DNA from: Cryptomeria japonica
Lineage: Eukaryota > Streptophyta > Pinopsida > Cupressales > Cupressaceae
Direction: 5' to 3'
DNA: 64,000 nucleotides
Assembly (NCBI RefSeq): GCF_030272615.1
Contig: NC_081412.1
Span: forward strand, 694,470,083 to 694,534,082
Within the stretch, counting starts at the first letter, position 1. Each line of letters begins with the position of its first letter. Below, piece after piece: positions 35,011 through 46,311 of this stretch. The notes beneath the pieces were generated by a model. It searched no databases. It was not told where the DNA came from and saw nothing but the letters and a program-made list of their open reading frames with translations. The translations under genes were made by a program, and so were the position numbers.

Positions 35011-37730
35011 TTATTGTACTTTGCCATTCATTCTTTGCAAGAAGTATGAATCCTTTCCATTGATATCACAAACAATTAAAGGGCCTATCCATAGTGATTC
35101 AAATTTTTTATGCTTGAATTTCTCTTGGTCTTTTGCATTCCACTGCAACACCATGTCTGCAATCTGGAACTTTCTTGCACTAGTCCTTTTATCAAAAAGG
35201 TACTTTGACCATAATTGAAGTTTCATATTCCTTTTATGGGCTGCAGTCCTCATTTCCTCCAGCTCTACTAACTGAATCATTCTTTCTTCCATGGGTTCAG
35301 ACATTTCTAATTCTTCAATCTGCAAAAATTGGTAAACTGGAAGCAAATTATTCATAGGCAACTTGGCTTTTACTCCATAAACTAGCTCAAAAGGGGATAC
35401 ACCAATGGCCTTTTTTACAGTCACCCTTTTAGCCCATAAAGCTAATCTGAACTTTTGATCCTAGGACCTTTTATTTTCCTCTAGGATCTTCTTGATGATA
35501 TTGAGGAGACTTTTATAACTCGATTATGCCTGGTTGTTTCCTTGTGGATAGTAGGGTGAAGAGTGTGACATGATAATCCCATAATTAGCACAAAATTCTA
35601 CAAACTCTTCAGACCTGAAGCACATAGCATTATCCATGACTATTTTAGCTGGCACACCAAACTTTGTCACTGTATTATCCACCAAGAAACTAATGACTAC
35701 CTTACTAGTATCCTATTTGGTAGGTATGGCTTCAATCCACTTGGTGAAATAGTCTGTAGCCACCAGAATCCATCTGTGACCTTTTCTTGATTTTTCTATT
35801 ATCTCTCTAATAAAATCAATGCCCCATTGAACAAAAGGGCCTTCAACAGTAACAAAATTCAAAGGCAAAGCACCAACATACCTTAGTTTAGAAGAAAACC
35901 TTTGACAAGGATCACATTTTTGAACATATTTATGAGCATCCTCGAACAAAGTTGGCCAATAATACCCTGCTTAGATTATGCTATGAGCAATAGTCTTAGT
36001 TGAATAGTGGCCTCCACACACTCCACTGTGCATCTCTTTCAGAACCTTCTCAACTTGGAATTCATCCAGGCAAACCAGTAGCACGCCATCAATATTCCTC
36101 CAATACAGGTCTCCCTGAATAAGAACATATTTCTGTGATTTTAACTTTAATGTTCTCCTCTAGCTGTGTGTCATAACTTCTGGACATGAGGGATTCTTCA
36201 AGAAGTATACCACATCTGAATACCATGGTTGTCTCTTAATGCTAGTTACAAAAGCTTGTTCAATATCAACATTATTTATGTCAATACCTTTAAAGTTTGT
36301 CTCAGTCATTAACTTGGCTAAGCCTAGACCTCTTACCAGCTTTGTGATTTTGGTCTCAAGATCAAACTCTTGTTTTTTTCTTATCCATCTGCATCTTTTT
36401 CCAATTACTTCAAATTGGGACAGGATATCATTGACAGCTACATGTGGTACATAGGCTATAATTTGGGTATTTACCAGATAAGGATGAAATACCTTAACAG
36501 CCTTGACTAGAGTATACACCTATTTTTCCATGATTTCATACTTTAACTCAGCAGCTTGTAAAGGTTTTCTATAGAAAGCAATTGGATGTTCATATCCTTC
36601 ATCATCCTTTTGTAGTAGAACTGTGGCTACTATGTGATAAGAAGTAAAATAAAATAATGAGAAAGGCTTACTATAATCATGTGATTTTAGCACTGGTGCT
36701 TCCTAAATAGCCTTCTTAATTTTGTCAAAAGCCTGTGCAACTTCTTCATCCCAAGAAATCTTTGCATCTTTCTTCAAAAGCTTCACAATGGGCTAGACAA
36801 TTTCAGCAAAATTTGCAATAAATATTCTGACAAAATTCACTTTTCCGAAGAAAGACTAAATCCCTTTAACATTCTTTGGCCGAGGTACATTATTTATAGC
36901 TTCAATCCTTTCAGGGTCTATCCTAACCCCTTCCTTGGAGACAATATGCCCTAATAATTTTCCTTCAGTCACTGCAAAATGACATATTTTGGGTTCAAGG
37001 ATACACCAAACTCTAGAGCCTTGCAAAAGACCCTTTCCAAGTGACCATAGTGATCAATTTCCTTCTTTGAAAAACATGTTAAATAATCCTGATAAATAAC
37101 CATTATGATGTTGAGAAACTCCTTAAAAGCTACATCCATTGCTCTTTGAAAAGTAGCTCCAGCATTCTTTAGACCAAATGGCATTCTCACATACATATAA
37201 GTCCCCTAAGGGGTAGTAAAAGAAGTCTTAAATTGCTTAGAATCATTTACTAATACCTTATTATAACCTGAGAACCCATCCATCATTGATAATAAATCAC
37301 AACTAGTTACCCTTTGTAATATAGCCTCCATATTTGGGGAAGAATAATTGTCTTTTCGAGAAGCAACTTTCAAATTTCTAAAATCCACACAAAGCCTTAT
37401 ATCCCCATTCTTCTTTCTGATAGGGACCAAGTTGGATACCCATGAAGAATGTCTTATAGGTTTTATAATCCCACCTTTGCTTAACTTGGGTAATTATTGT
37501 TGCATTTCAGTCTCCAAAAGGGGGTTAATAGGTCTTTGCTTCTGTCGAAAAGGCTTAGCATCAAAATGCAGAGAGATTTTAAGTTTAAATAAGTCTTGTC
37601 TATATGCCTTTAGGTCCTCATAGGACCAAGCAAAAACATGTTTATATCCTTTTAATAAGTTAATGAGGTTGGTCCTAATATGGGGAGACAAGTTCTTCCC
37701 AATATACACCAACTTAGGGGATGCTTTCAT
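35011..37730 (-). pseudogene. element H RT, Ty3-type RNase H and integrase, degenerate
   Basis: RT begins with the HVFAWSYEDL segment typical of plant Ty3 pol (37730-37494), then LCVDFRNLN-like, FSGYNKV and MPFGLKNAGATFQRAMD motifs. The YxDD box reads YQDY, losing the second Asp (37083-37085). A frameshift near 36980 leads into the thumb (TEGKLLGHIVSKEG). The following RNase H-like segment (36600-36160) has the layout LVKAVKVFHPYL...RWI, but AYVPH replaces the usual TDH, so a catalytic Asp is gone. Integrase has the zinc finger (near 36000-35890), Asp in WGIDF and Asp in VMDNAMCF. The catalytic Glu after YPQGNNQA is a TAA stop at 35524-35526. The C-terminal tail runs to 35011. Confidence 0.85.
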
Positions 37731-38218
37731 TCCCTAAGTTCATCTCATCCATTTCCTCCAACTTTGTAGATGATGCTTGATGTAAGTGACCATCATTGTG
37801 ATGGAACATACCCTCTAGTTCAATTAGTCCCCTAGGTATTTCATTTGTCTCTAATTGCACTATGATCACTTCCAAAAATTATTTCCTATCCATCTACTAC
37901 CTCCACCAATGCATTAAAATCAATCCTTTGACCTTCATAGTCATCTATGTATTGTACAAATCTAAGGATGTCTTCATCATCCTCAAAAACTTGCCAATTT
38001 TACACATTATCTGGGATGGTTGGTTTGGCTTTTGTCTCAATTATTGAGACTCCAGTCAATGTTACATCATTATTCTTTAATGCAACAATAGCTAAAAAAT
38101 AAGCCATAATGTTCTTAGACCTTTCAATTCAATCAATGGAAAATGCATCAAAGTGTTCCATGACATCCCAAACAACATGCTTGTACCTTTATAACTTGTC
38201 ATTTTTAGATGCATATCT

Positions 38219-38569
38219 TTACCTTATTTGAGACACTACAAGTTCAGAGTCTCCATAAACCCTTAACAACTTGATCTTGTGTCTTTTAGCAATCTCTAAA
38301 CCCAATAACAGAGCTTCATACTCAGCTGTATTGTTTGTACATTGGAATGCTAATACAAAAGAATACTTGAAGCTAATACCTAATGGGGAAACAAATAGCA
38401 CTCCTACTCCAGACCCTTCCTTAGAACAAGCTCCATCAAAGTATATCTGCCATAGGCCTTCTTGTTGTGATTCCAACTCACCAACAATAGGATCAGTATT
38501 CTTCAACTGAGGCTGAATTGGTTCTATTCTGAAATTATCAAGGTCCACATCAATCATGCAATTAAGCAT
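38219..38569 (-). pseudogene. element H archaeal/plant-type RNase H (aRH)
   Basis: Reads WQIYFDGACSKEGSGVGVLF, then FQCTNNTAEYEALLLGLEIA and VYGDSELVVSQI. This is the recognisable fold of the additional RNase H of Tat elements, with the first Asp (YFDGA), the Glu (AEYEA) and the second Asp (YGDSE) all present. A stop follows at 38219 and the C-terminal part is decayed. It lies between protease and RT, not after the Ty3-type RNase H. Its likely role is degrading the RNA strand of the RNA-DNA hybrid, taking over from the damaged Ty3-type domain (inference). Confidence 0.8.
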
Positions 38570-38577
38570 GTTTGGGT

Positions 38578-38945
38578 CTATTTTTCAATAACCACTAGGG
38601 TGCGTGGTTCTTTGTATAATTTTACAGAATTCCCATTCACTAGGATAGTTGCATATGACAAATCCAGCTGAAGATGTCCTCCAACAGCAGTAGCCCATTG
38701 CCTAGATAGAAGCATGCCATAATGTGGCTTGGTGTCTGTAACAATTACATCCATTTTATAAGTAGCTTCAGGGAAAGCTGCTATTTTTACTTCTACATCT
38801 TTCATAGTACCCACAATAGGAAATTCTCTATTATCCATGGTGTAACACCTCCCATATGAAGTGTGTACTAACAAACCTAGCTCCTTCATAACCCCATAAG
38901 ACATCACATTAGCAGCTACACCAAAACATATTGCAATTTTTTATC
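38578..38945 (-). pseudogene. element H aspartic protease
   Basis: The protease fold is recognisable downstream of the active site: MSYGVMKELGLLV, then FPIVGTMKDVEV, and the flap-to-C-terminal PHYGMLLSRQWA segment near 38715. Where the family has an Asp-x-Gly-Ala active site, the best frame reads CFGVAANVM, so the catalytic Asp appears replaced, and a frameshift lies just upstream. Upstream (39325-38987) is a lysine/serine-rich linker. Confidence 0.68.
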
Positions 38946-39682
38946 AGTCTGTTATTTACTAATGGTGTGACATAAAAGGGATCTATCTAAGATGGTTCCT
39001 GATTAATACTGGTGCCTAAGTAAAATTTTGAGACTCCTTGTTCTTGATCCTTCTCATCCTTTGCATTTCCCTTTTTAGAAGAAGCATCTCCATCTGATAT
39101 ACTTGAAATCAGAGAAAAAGAAGCCTCTCTATGTTCTTTTATTTTCAGCAACTCTATCAAAGGTATTGAAACTTTCATATGTGTTAAAGCTTGAGTCATA
39201 TCAAAAACAATGTTAACATTAGACTCAACATGAGTTTTAACCTTTTTTGCCTTCTGGTGACATATTCTCTTGTCACCAGTGGTTTCTACCTTACATCTAG
39301 TTGTATCAGCAATACCAGATTTCACTGAACTACTTGACTAATCACCTTTAGCCTAATTATCTTTGATAGAAGTTTTATTCTCAGTGGACCTCTTAGAAGA
39401 AGTTTCTTTAAAAAATAGAGAACCAAGTATACCTTGACTTCCATCATCTTTGTTTCTTCTTAGATTATAATTATGCTTAGCTTTAGCTATTACAGCCTTA
39501 GTGAGATTCTTGAATTCCTCCTCACTAGGCCTTCTAAGGTGAATCTCTTGATCTTACATTGTGACTACATTCAAAGTGGGATGCCAATCAATTGTCAATT
39601 GCTCTTGGCAATTTTTATTTCTTCTTGAGACATTATATTCACTTGCTTCATCCTTTGAAGAATCATAATCAGTTTCTATAGT

Positions 39683-41893
39683 TTACTCAAACATACTAAC
39701 TACAAGGTCATCCTCCCTTTTCATGGATTCATTTAGAGCTTGAGCCATAGCACACTGATAGGGAGAATGTGGCCCATCACATGCCATACACCATTGGGTA
39801 TTTTCCACATTATGTATGTTTCCTCCCTTCAAAGGATCAAGGGTATTCTGATTTTGTGTGCCTTTTAATCTATCTTGCATAGGCTTGCTATCTTTCCATG
39901 TAGTGTTATATGACATATCATGCAATCTAGTAGGTCTATCTTGCCAGTTGTAGTGAGGCCTCTCAAGTTTACTTACTTTAGCAGTAAGATCCTTGACCAC
40001 AGTCATTAATTTTTCTATCTTATCCTCTTCTTTGGAGGATTTATTTTGTTGTGGTTTTTGTTCCTGCCACAATCTTCCATCAGTCCTTCTTCCCACTTTA
40101 CCTCATGCTTTTCTATTACTCTCTACATTGATTGCAATTCTGAAAGCATCCCTCAAGCTATGTGGGTTTTTACCTCTAAGAATGTAAGCCATTTTCGGGT
40201 TAAATACATTATAGTAGGTAGTTAGACACACATTTTCATCTAACCTCATCACTTGAAAAAGTCTATGCATTGCCTTTTGAAACCTTGCATTAAAATTTGT
40301 GATGAATTCATTATCAGATTTCCTAATGTTGTTAAATTCATTGAGCATGAAGCTCACATTTGTCTTGTCTCCATACTACTCTTGAAAGAAAATTTTGCAC
40401 TCTTCCCAAGAACCTACACTATCCACAGGTAACCCTTTGTACCAATCTCTAGCATCCTCAATCAAGGATTGCACAAATAGCTTCATGATGACATCTTCAT
40501 GTTCAATTTCATAGTCATTAATCATGTCACCAAAATATTTTAGATGCTCTTCAACACTAACAACATTATTCCCAGCAAACTTTTGGAGTTTATCCCTCAT
40601 TTCAATAGGGACATGGTTTGGATATCCGAGAATTCCATCAAAATACAATGGCCTATACAACTCAAAAATTATCAGTCTCCTTTGAAAATGATTTCTAATA
40701 AAGTTGATTCTAGTATTCACCCTTGGGCTTGATCCGCCAACTCTATGATTTTGATGGCTTTGGTTATGGGGTAATCCGTGTCCAGTTTGGTTTGCTGGAA
40801 GTTTATTTGGAGGAATAGCAGAAATATTTGGGGTAGCACCTTTAGATTGGTTAACGGGTGGGATAGCACTTGTTTTTATTATTGGTTGAGTGTTCAACAA
40901 AGAGGCAGAAGTATGTTGGGATGTAGGATTACTATGATCTACAGATAGGAAATTTATAGGAGGAGCTTTCAAATATCATATCTTTCTCCTTAATTCGGCA
41001 TTAAGTGCTTCTATTTCAGCCTTTTCTAAATCCCTTTGCAAGTCTTCATTTTCTTTCCTTATCCTTTCTACCTCAATCTCATGCGACATCATTCCCTGGG
41101 GTTCTTCTACACTTCCTAACACTAGACCTGCAGATCTATTCTCCACTACTTTATGTTTTCCTTTGTCAATAATAGGTCTAGCAGGTTGGGGATCACTATG
41201 AACCTCCCTACTAGGTTGTGGTACAACTTTAGGTGCAGAAATAATTTTAGGATCAAGGATTTCCCTAATAATGGGACCTTTCTCTTTACTCCTAGGTTCT
41301 TCTTGAGCAAACAACTTAAGCTCTGCAATCTATCTTAATAACCTATCACTTTCAATGAGTTTGTCTTTGGTTTCATTCTCCTTTTCCTTATCTTTCTTTT
41401 TTCTTATGGGAATCAATTGATATACTCTCTAATTTAGTACTTCAATCTCCTGAGACACTTCATCTTGGTCTGGCAAAGTTTCCTCTAAATCAGACACATT
41501 TAACTGGTCCATATCAATTAGGCTAATATTTTCTTCTATAGTTTTGGGAATAGAACTGGCTCTATTACTTGTACTATGCCTATCTCTCCCAAAAATGTTG
41601 GCATTAGACAATCTTTGGTGAAAGGTTTGGATATCATCATTAGTGCCAAACAGGCCAGCATGAAAACCCATAATATCATGGTCAGAGTCATGAGAAGAGG
41701 CATTAGACTTTGCATATATGAGACACTCAGAAGACTTACTTGTTTGATTAGTCTTTTGTTTCCATGATTGACTTGACTGATCAGGAATAATAGTTCCTCT
41801 CCATCCCTTTTTGACTGGTTCAAGTAACCCTTCATGCAACTTCTCTTGAGGGTTTTTCTTCATATATGACCTAGTATTCCTTCTCCTCTTCAT
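39683..41893 (-). pseudogene. element H gag
   Basis: ATG at 41893, about 320 bp inside the PBS. A hydrophilic N-terminal part with a Glu/Arg coiled coil (41093-40976) and a Pro/Asn/Gln-rich linker (40972-40730) precedes the retrotransposon gag core at 40700-40103. The core includes YFDGI...YPNHVPIEMRDKLQKFAG, DWYKGLP and WEECKIFFQE. The C-terminal region has WCMACDGPHSPYQC, a short Cys/His motif (C-x2-C-x3-H-x5-C) in the place of the nucleocapsid knuckle. Stops at about 41429, 40976, 40376, 40103 and 39683 break the frame. Confidence 0.82.
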
Positions 41894-42214
41894 CTTGCTA
41901 ACCTTGTGAAGTGACTATGGTTTTTTCTAAAAGAACACTGGTTTTTTTTTTACTTCAAAGTCGCCACCCAATATCTTGGGAATAAAATATATAATTTAGC
42001 ATAGTGAATCACTTACAAGACACCTAAGAATGAAACTGTTGATCTTTTAGAAAAGAACAAAATAGCATTCTAAGATGTTATGAGATAGATGAAGGATTTT
42101 ATTTGGAAAGATAAACTCAATAATTTTCAAACTGAAACCAAGGGAACCTTGTTTAAACACTTTTATGCAATAAAGATATAGATCTATAGTATAAGACTTA
42201 TCTTATTTGACTTT
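41894..42214 (-). other. leader of element H
   Basis: About 320 bp between the PBS and the gag ATG; no supported ORF. A T-run (ten T at 41942-41951 on the plus strand) is the only notable feature. Confidence 0.5.
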
Positions 42215-42231
42215 CCCTAGCAGAGTCACCA
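42215..42231 (-). other. primer-binding site of element H
   Basis: Minus strand TGGTGACTCTGCTAGGG, two differences from TGGCGACTCTGCTGGGG, a PBS form I associate with Tat/Ogre-type plant elements (Arg tRNA reported for Ogre). It starts four bases inside the LTR end at 42236. Confidence 0.7.
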
Positions 42232-42235
42232 ATTT

Positions 42236-45200
42236 TGTTGTTCTCCATTTTGAAAACTTCAATTTCTTCTCTTTAAAAGTGAAAATTACTGCCTCTGTGC
42301 TCCAATGGAAGAAAACAACAAAAGTTTGAAATAAAGATAACAATATGAGGTTCCAAAATTAGGAAACCTCCTACACTTTAAACTTATAAAATCTTGGGCA
42401 GGTGAACCCTTTTAAAGACTATTATCTCACAAAAATAGTAAATGGTTTGCAGAAAACTAGTGTAAATTCCTGCAAACTTTCCTTACTGGCCAGTACAACT
42501 AAACCTAAATGGAAAGTTGACTTGACTTTTGAAAAGGATCACAAAATGCACCCAAAAACCCAACAGGTAAACCAGTGTCTTATCTGGGCAACAAAGACAT
42601 CTATAACAAAATGCAACCTGACAAGAGAAACTAATACACAAATCACAAATTCTTGATCTATCAACTCTAAATATGCCTGACATATACAGAGTCCTAATCT
42701 ACAGTAGACTTCATCATCCAATCCACACCAAGAGTACTAATATCAATGACTTTGTTCAAAGTATTTCATATTTTTCTCCTTAAGAAAAAGACTTAGAACA
42801 ACTTCATTAGATGCCTTACAAATCATTCAAATGAGCAATTCTGGATTACTTAAATGAATTAAACACCAGCACAGTGACATAGAGACAATGCAAATTTGGA
42901 TTTTAATTCTTTGGACTGTATATTTCATTTATCTATCAGAAGGTTACAAGTACTTCATTTTTTACTCAAAAATTGCTAAGACAAAGGCCTGTATTAATTT
43001 TGCCAGAGTTTAGCTACAAAAAGTTTGTGTCCCTTTTCTAGGTAGCCTTGGTGTCCTTTTATAGAAATCAACATGCAACAAGCTTCAGACCATCTAGAAG
43101 AAAAATCTTACCCTAATAGTCATTTAATGCAAAAGTGACATATCTATGCCATTGCAATTGAGGGAGAAATCTAAAATTCCTTCTAGGATGCATGCATCAT
43201 TAATTCACTGGGCATTCACTTGGAAAATGGCCGAAAGGGTAGGCTCCTATTACCCAACAATGGTTGCAACAACCGACAACTACATAATGCCGGTGGATCA
43301 TCTTGTGCTAGAGAATTGATGAGTTCTTATCATAGAGGGGCACACCATTATGTTCTTTGCATATCTCCTTGTAGATCTCCTAGGTACCTCTCACCAATCT
43401 ATTTTCATCTTGAAGCGATGTCGTATGCAACTTGCATAGCTCTGCTAATATTTCTTTTGAATATTTAAAATTCTTTGGCGCCAACGGATCAGGAGGCCTT
43501 CTCTCTCAACATTTTTCCTTTAGTTGCCAAGTCACGGCCTTTGAATTTCAGATGTATTTCCATTGTAGTATACCGACAACCATCTGATCATGGGAAACTA
43601 ACATGCCTTTTAACTTCACTAAGTAATCCACTTAGAAATAGTTCCTAGCACCTGGTCTCTAGTTGTTTAAAAACTTAACCGCTACTGCACTTGGCCTGTA
43701 GAAAATCCAATCTTTTTGACTAAAGAATAAACCCTTAGATCCTGAGGTCACTGTCCCAAAAATACTTGCCATGGGTTGCACTTGACTACAAAATCAGATT
43801 CCTCAAATCGAGAGCCATCCACTGATATTTGACAAATCTATATCTGGGAAAAAATTAACCCTTGCAGATCTCGGCCAAATGTCACCTCCAAGTTTTCTCG
43901 TGAGTCCCTTTGGACTCCACCTATCTTGCCACTTCATCATTCACCAAGTCGCGGCCATTAACATCTAAGCACCTCTATCTTGCAATATGGCGACAACCGT
44001 AGATCTTCTTTGAACTTGCTTGTTCTTTACTTCCTCCAAACTGCTCTTCCTTTCTGTCAGGCCCTACCGCTTGGTCGCCAAGTCATGACTTTTAGCCATT
44101 GAGGAAATTTTTGTTGCGACTTGGCAACAGCCGTTGATCTCCCTCAGAACACCATTGATCTTTCTTGACTTAACCGACCCTTATCTCGCATGTGCGGCTC
44201 CCTCTATCACTTTCTCTTCTGACAGGCCCAACATGTGGCACATCATGATTTGCCTTTGGATCCATCTAGATGGCCACTTGGTCTTGCCACTAGACTTGGG
44301 CCCGTCACTGATTCTTCTTATACTCCCACTATGTGGTACATCCTGACTCACCTCGAGCCCACCTGAACCACCACCTCAGCTACCACTTGGTCACTCACTA
44401 TGTCGCGTGTGATAACCATCAAGCACTTTCACATGGCAGTATAGTGACGACCGTAGATCTTCCCTCAAGTTGCTCGACCCTTAATGCCTAGGTCGCTTTC
44501 CTTTTAGTGCATGTACTTTCTCGCCAAGTCGCATGGGATATTTGGTGAGAACTTTCGCATCGCGACATGGCAACAACCGTTAGATCATCTCACCTGGCCA
44601 TCATATTAGCTTAACCTGCTCGACCTTTACCCTCTCTGAATGGCTCTTGCCTATGTCACAGTGTCACCACTTGGCATCTCTGGATTTGCTCTAAGATCTT
44701 CCTGGACTCCACCTATCAACCTTTGGTATTCCACCTGACCCACCTAGACCACCAAGTCATCTCCAATGGGCCCACCACTTCCTTTGGCTTGTTCGGCATC
44801 AGCCTTTTGGCCAAACTACCTCTTCAGCTAGCCATCATTTGGTCTCATCGAAACTGCAGTTTCATCAATGCCTTCACTTTTTGATGGAGCTGGTTGATGT
44901 TTCTTTGATGTACCCTTGTCGATGGAACCAAGCACTCGGTGAACTGATTTCACATCTCATGGACACCTTAGTTTCATCGAAACCCTTCATTTCGATGAAA
45001 CTGATGACTTTGCTGAGTCCACTTTGAGATCTATCAAAGCCATGGTCTGCTCGGTATACACCTTGATGATATGCCACCTATCTGCCATGTGACACCCTTT
45101 GATTGGCTCTAAAGTTTACAACTAGGTGCCACCTGCCGCAAGGGTACTCATTCTTAGCTCTCCACACCTTAGCATGACCTCCACTAACCACCGGAATGAA

Positions 45201-46311
45201 CCACCTACCTAAACCACTTGCACTAATTGTCGAGCATGGTTTACTGCTATTGGTTTGTTGGCAAGTTGCAGCTAATACCTGGCAAGCATTTTTATGTTGT
45301 GACATAGCGACAACCCATGGATCCATCTTGATCACCATTGATCTTTGTTGATCTGCTTGACCCTTAGCCTCTCTGAGTGGCTACATCCTATGCCACAGTG
45401 TCATCACATGTCCGCCACTTGTCTGACACCTCATCAACTACGTGTCACCATGGGGCACCTCATGACTTGCTTAGTGCCTACCTCAATGCCACCTGGCTTG
45501 CTAGCTCATCAGTCGCCAAGTCGCCGCTGTTAACAGTCGAGCACCTTCATCTTGTGGAATAGCGATGGCCATGGATCTGCATTCAACCTGCTCACTATTT
45601 AACTTGCCCTTTTACTGCAAAATTTTGGGTGCTTTGAGATGTGCGCAAGGGATCTGCCACTTCTGAGCTACCACTTGCCAAAATCCCTTAAGCTTTGACA
45701 CTATGAATGTGTGCAGCTTTATGTTTAAATACTAAAACACTCCTCTCCACCACCAATGTGGGATAAATGGTTTGCCTTAGCCCTTTCCATTGGGTCATCG
45801 AGATAGTCTGAAAACTTGACTTCCGATCTTCTTGGACTCACTACACTTCGCACCTTTCTCATGGGTCCCACCACTTAGTCGCCATGTCATGGAAAATAAC
45901 CATCGAGCACATTTGGGTTGCAGTATAGTGATAGCTATGAGATCAATAGGAACCTGCTTGATCTTTAGGAAGCCCGACAGAGACATAGAAAAAGACTTAA
46001 AACTTAGTAAAAATTAAAACTTATCAAAACCTGCCCAGGCCTAGACTTAAAAGGGGCCCCTCTTGACGATGCACAAACCCTTCCACTTAAGTGGGAAAAG
46101 GCAACAAGCAAAGAGCTTAGATAAAAAGGAGGACATTTTGAACCTTGAACCTTGAACCGATTTGCAAATGGTTCAAAATAGACATAACGCACTCTCACTT
46201 GCTTAGTAAAAAATATGAATTACAATAATGCACTACAAAGGTTTAATTTTTCTAAATGCTTTCACGGAAAAGTAAAAACCCTAAACCCTTAGAATTTTAA
46301 AGGTCCCAACA
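42236..46311 (-). repeat. 5' LTR of element H (4,076 bp), uninterrupted
   Basis: TGTTGTTCTCC...GGTCCCAACA. Collinear with 24314-27605 plus 33928-34785. It has the unoccupied B target (GTTAA near 45528-45545). No conserved ORF between LTR copies. Rich in degenerate CGCCAAGTCGCGAC-type repeats and their complements. Confidence 0.92.

Larger units (their letters stand above)
24314..46311 (-). mobile_element. element H: Ty3/Tat-type retrotransposon with 4.1-kb LTRs
   Basis: Minus-strand element of about 15.7 kb, plus the nested 6.3-kb copia B. 5' LTR 46311-42236, PBS 42231-42215, gag 41893-39683, protease about 38945-38578, archaeal/plant-type RNase H 38569-38219, RT 37730-36800, degenerate Ty3-type RNase H 36600-36160, integrase 36050-35011, 3' LTR 34785-24314 (interrupted). 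The second RNase H and the protein motifs place it in the Tat group of plant Ty3 elements. Very long LTRs are known in that group (for example Ogre). It is dead: protease, RT and integrase active sites are all damaged. Confidence 0.88.
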
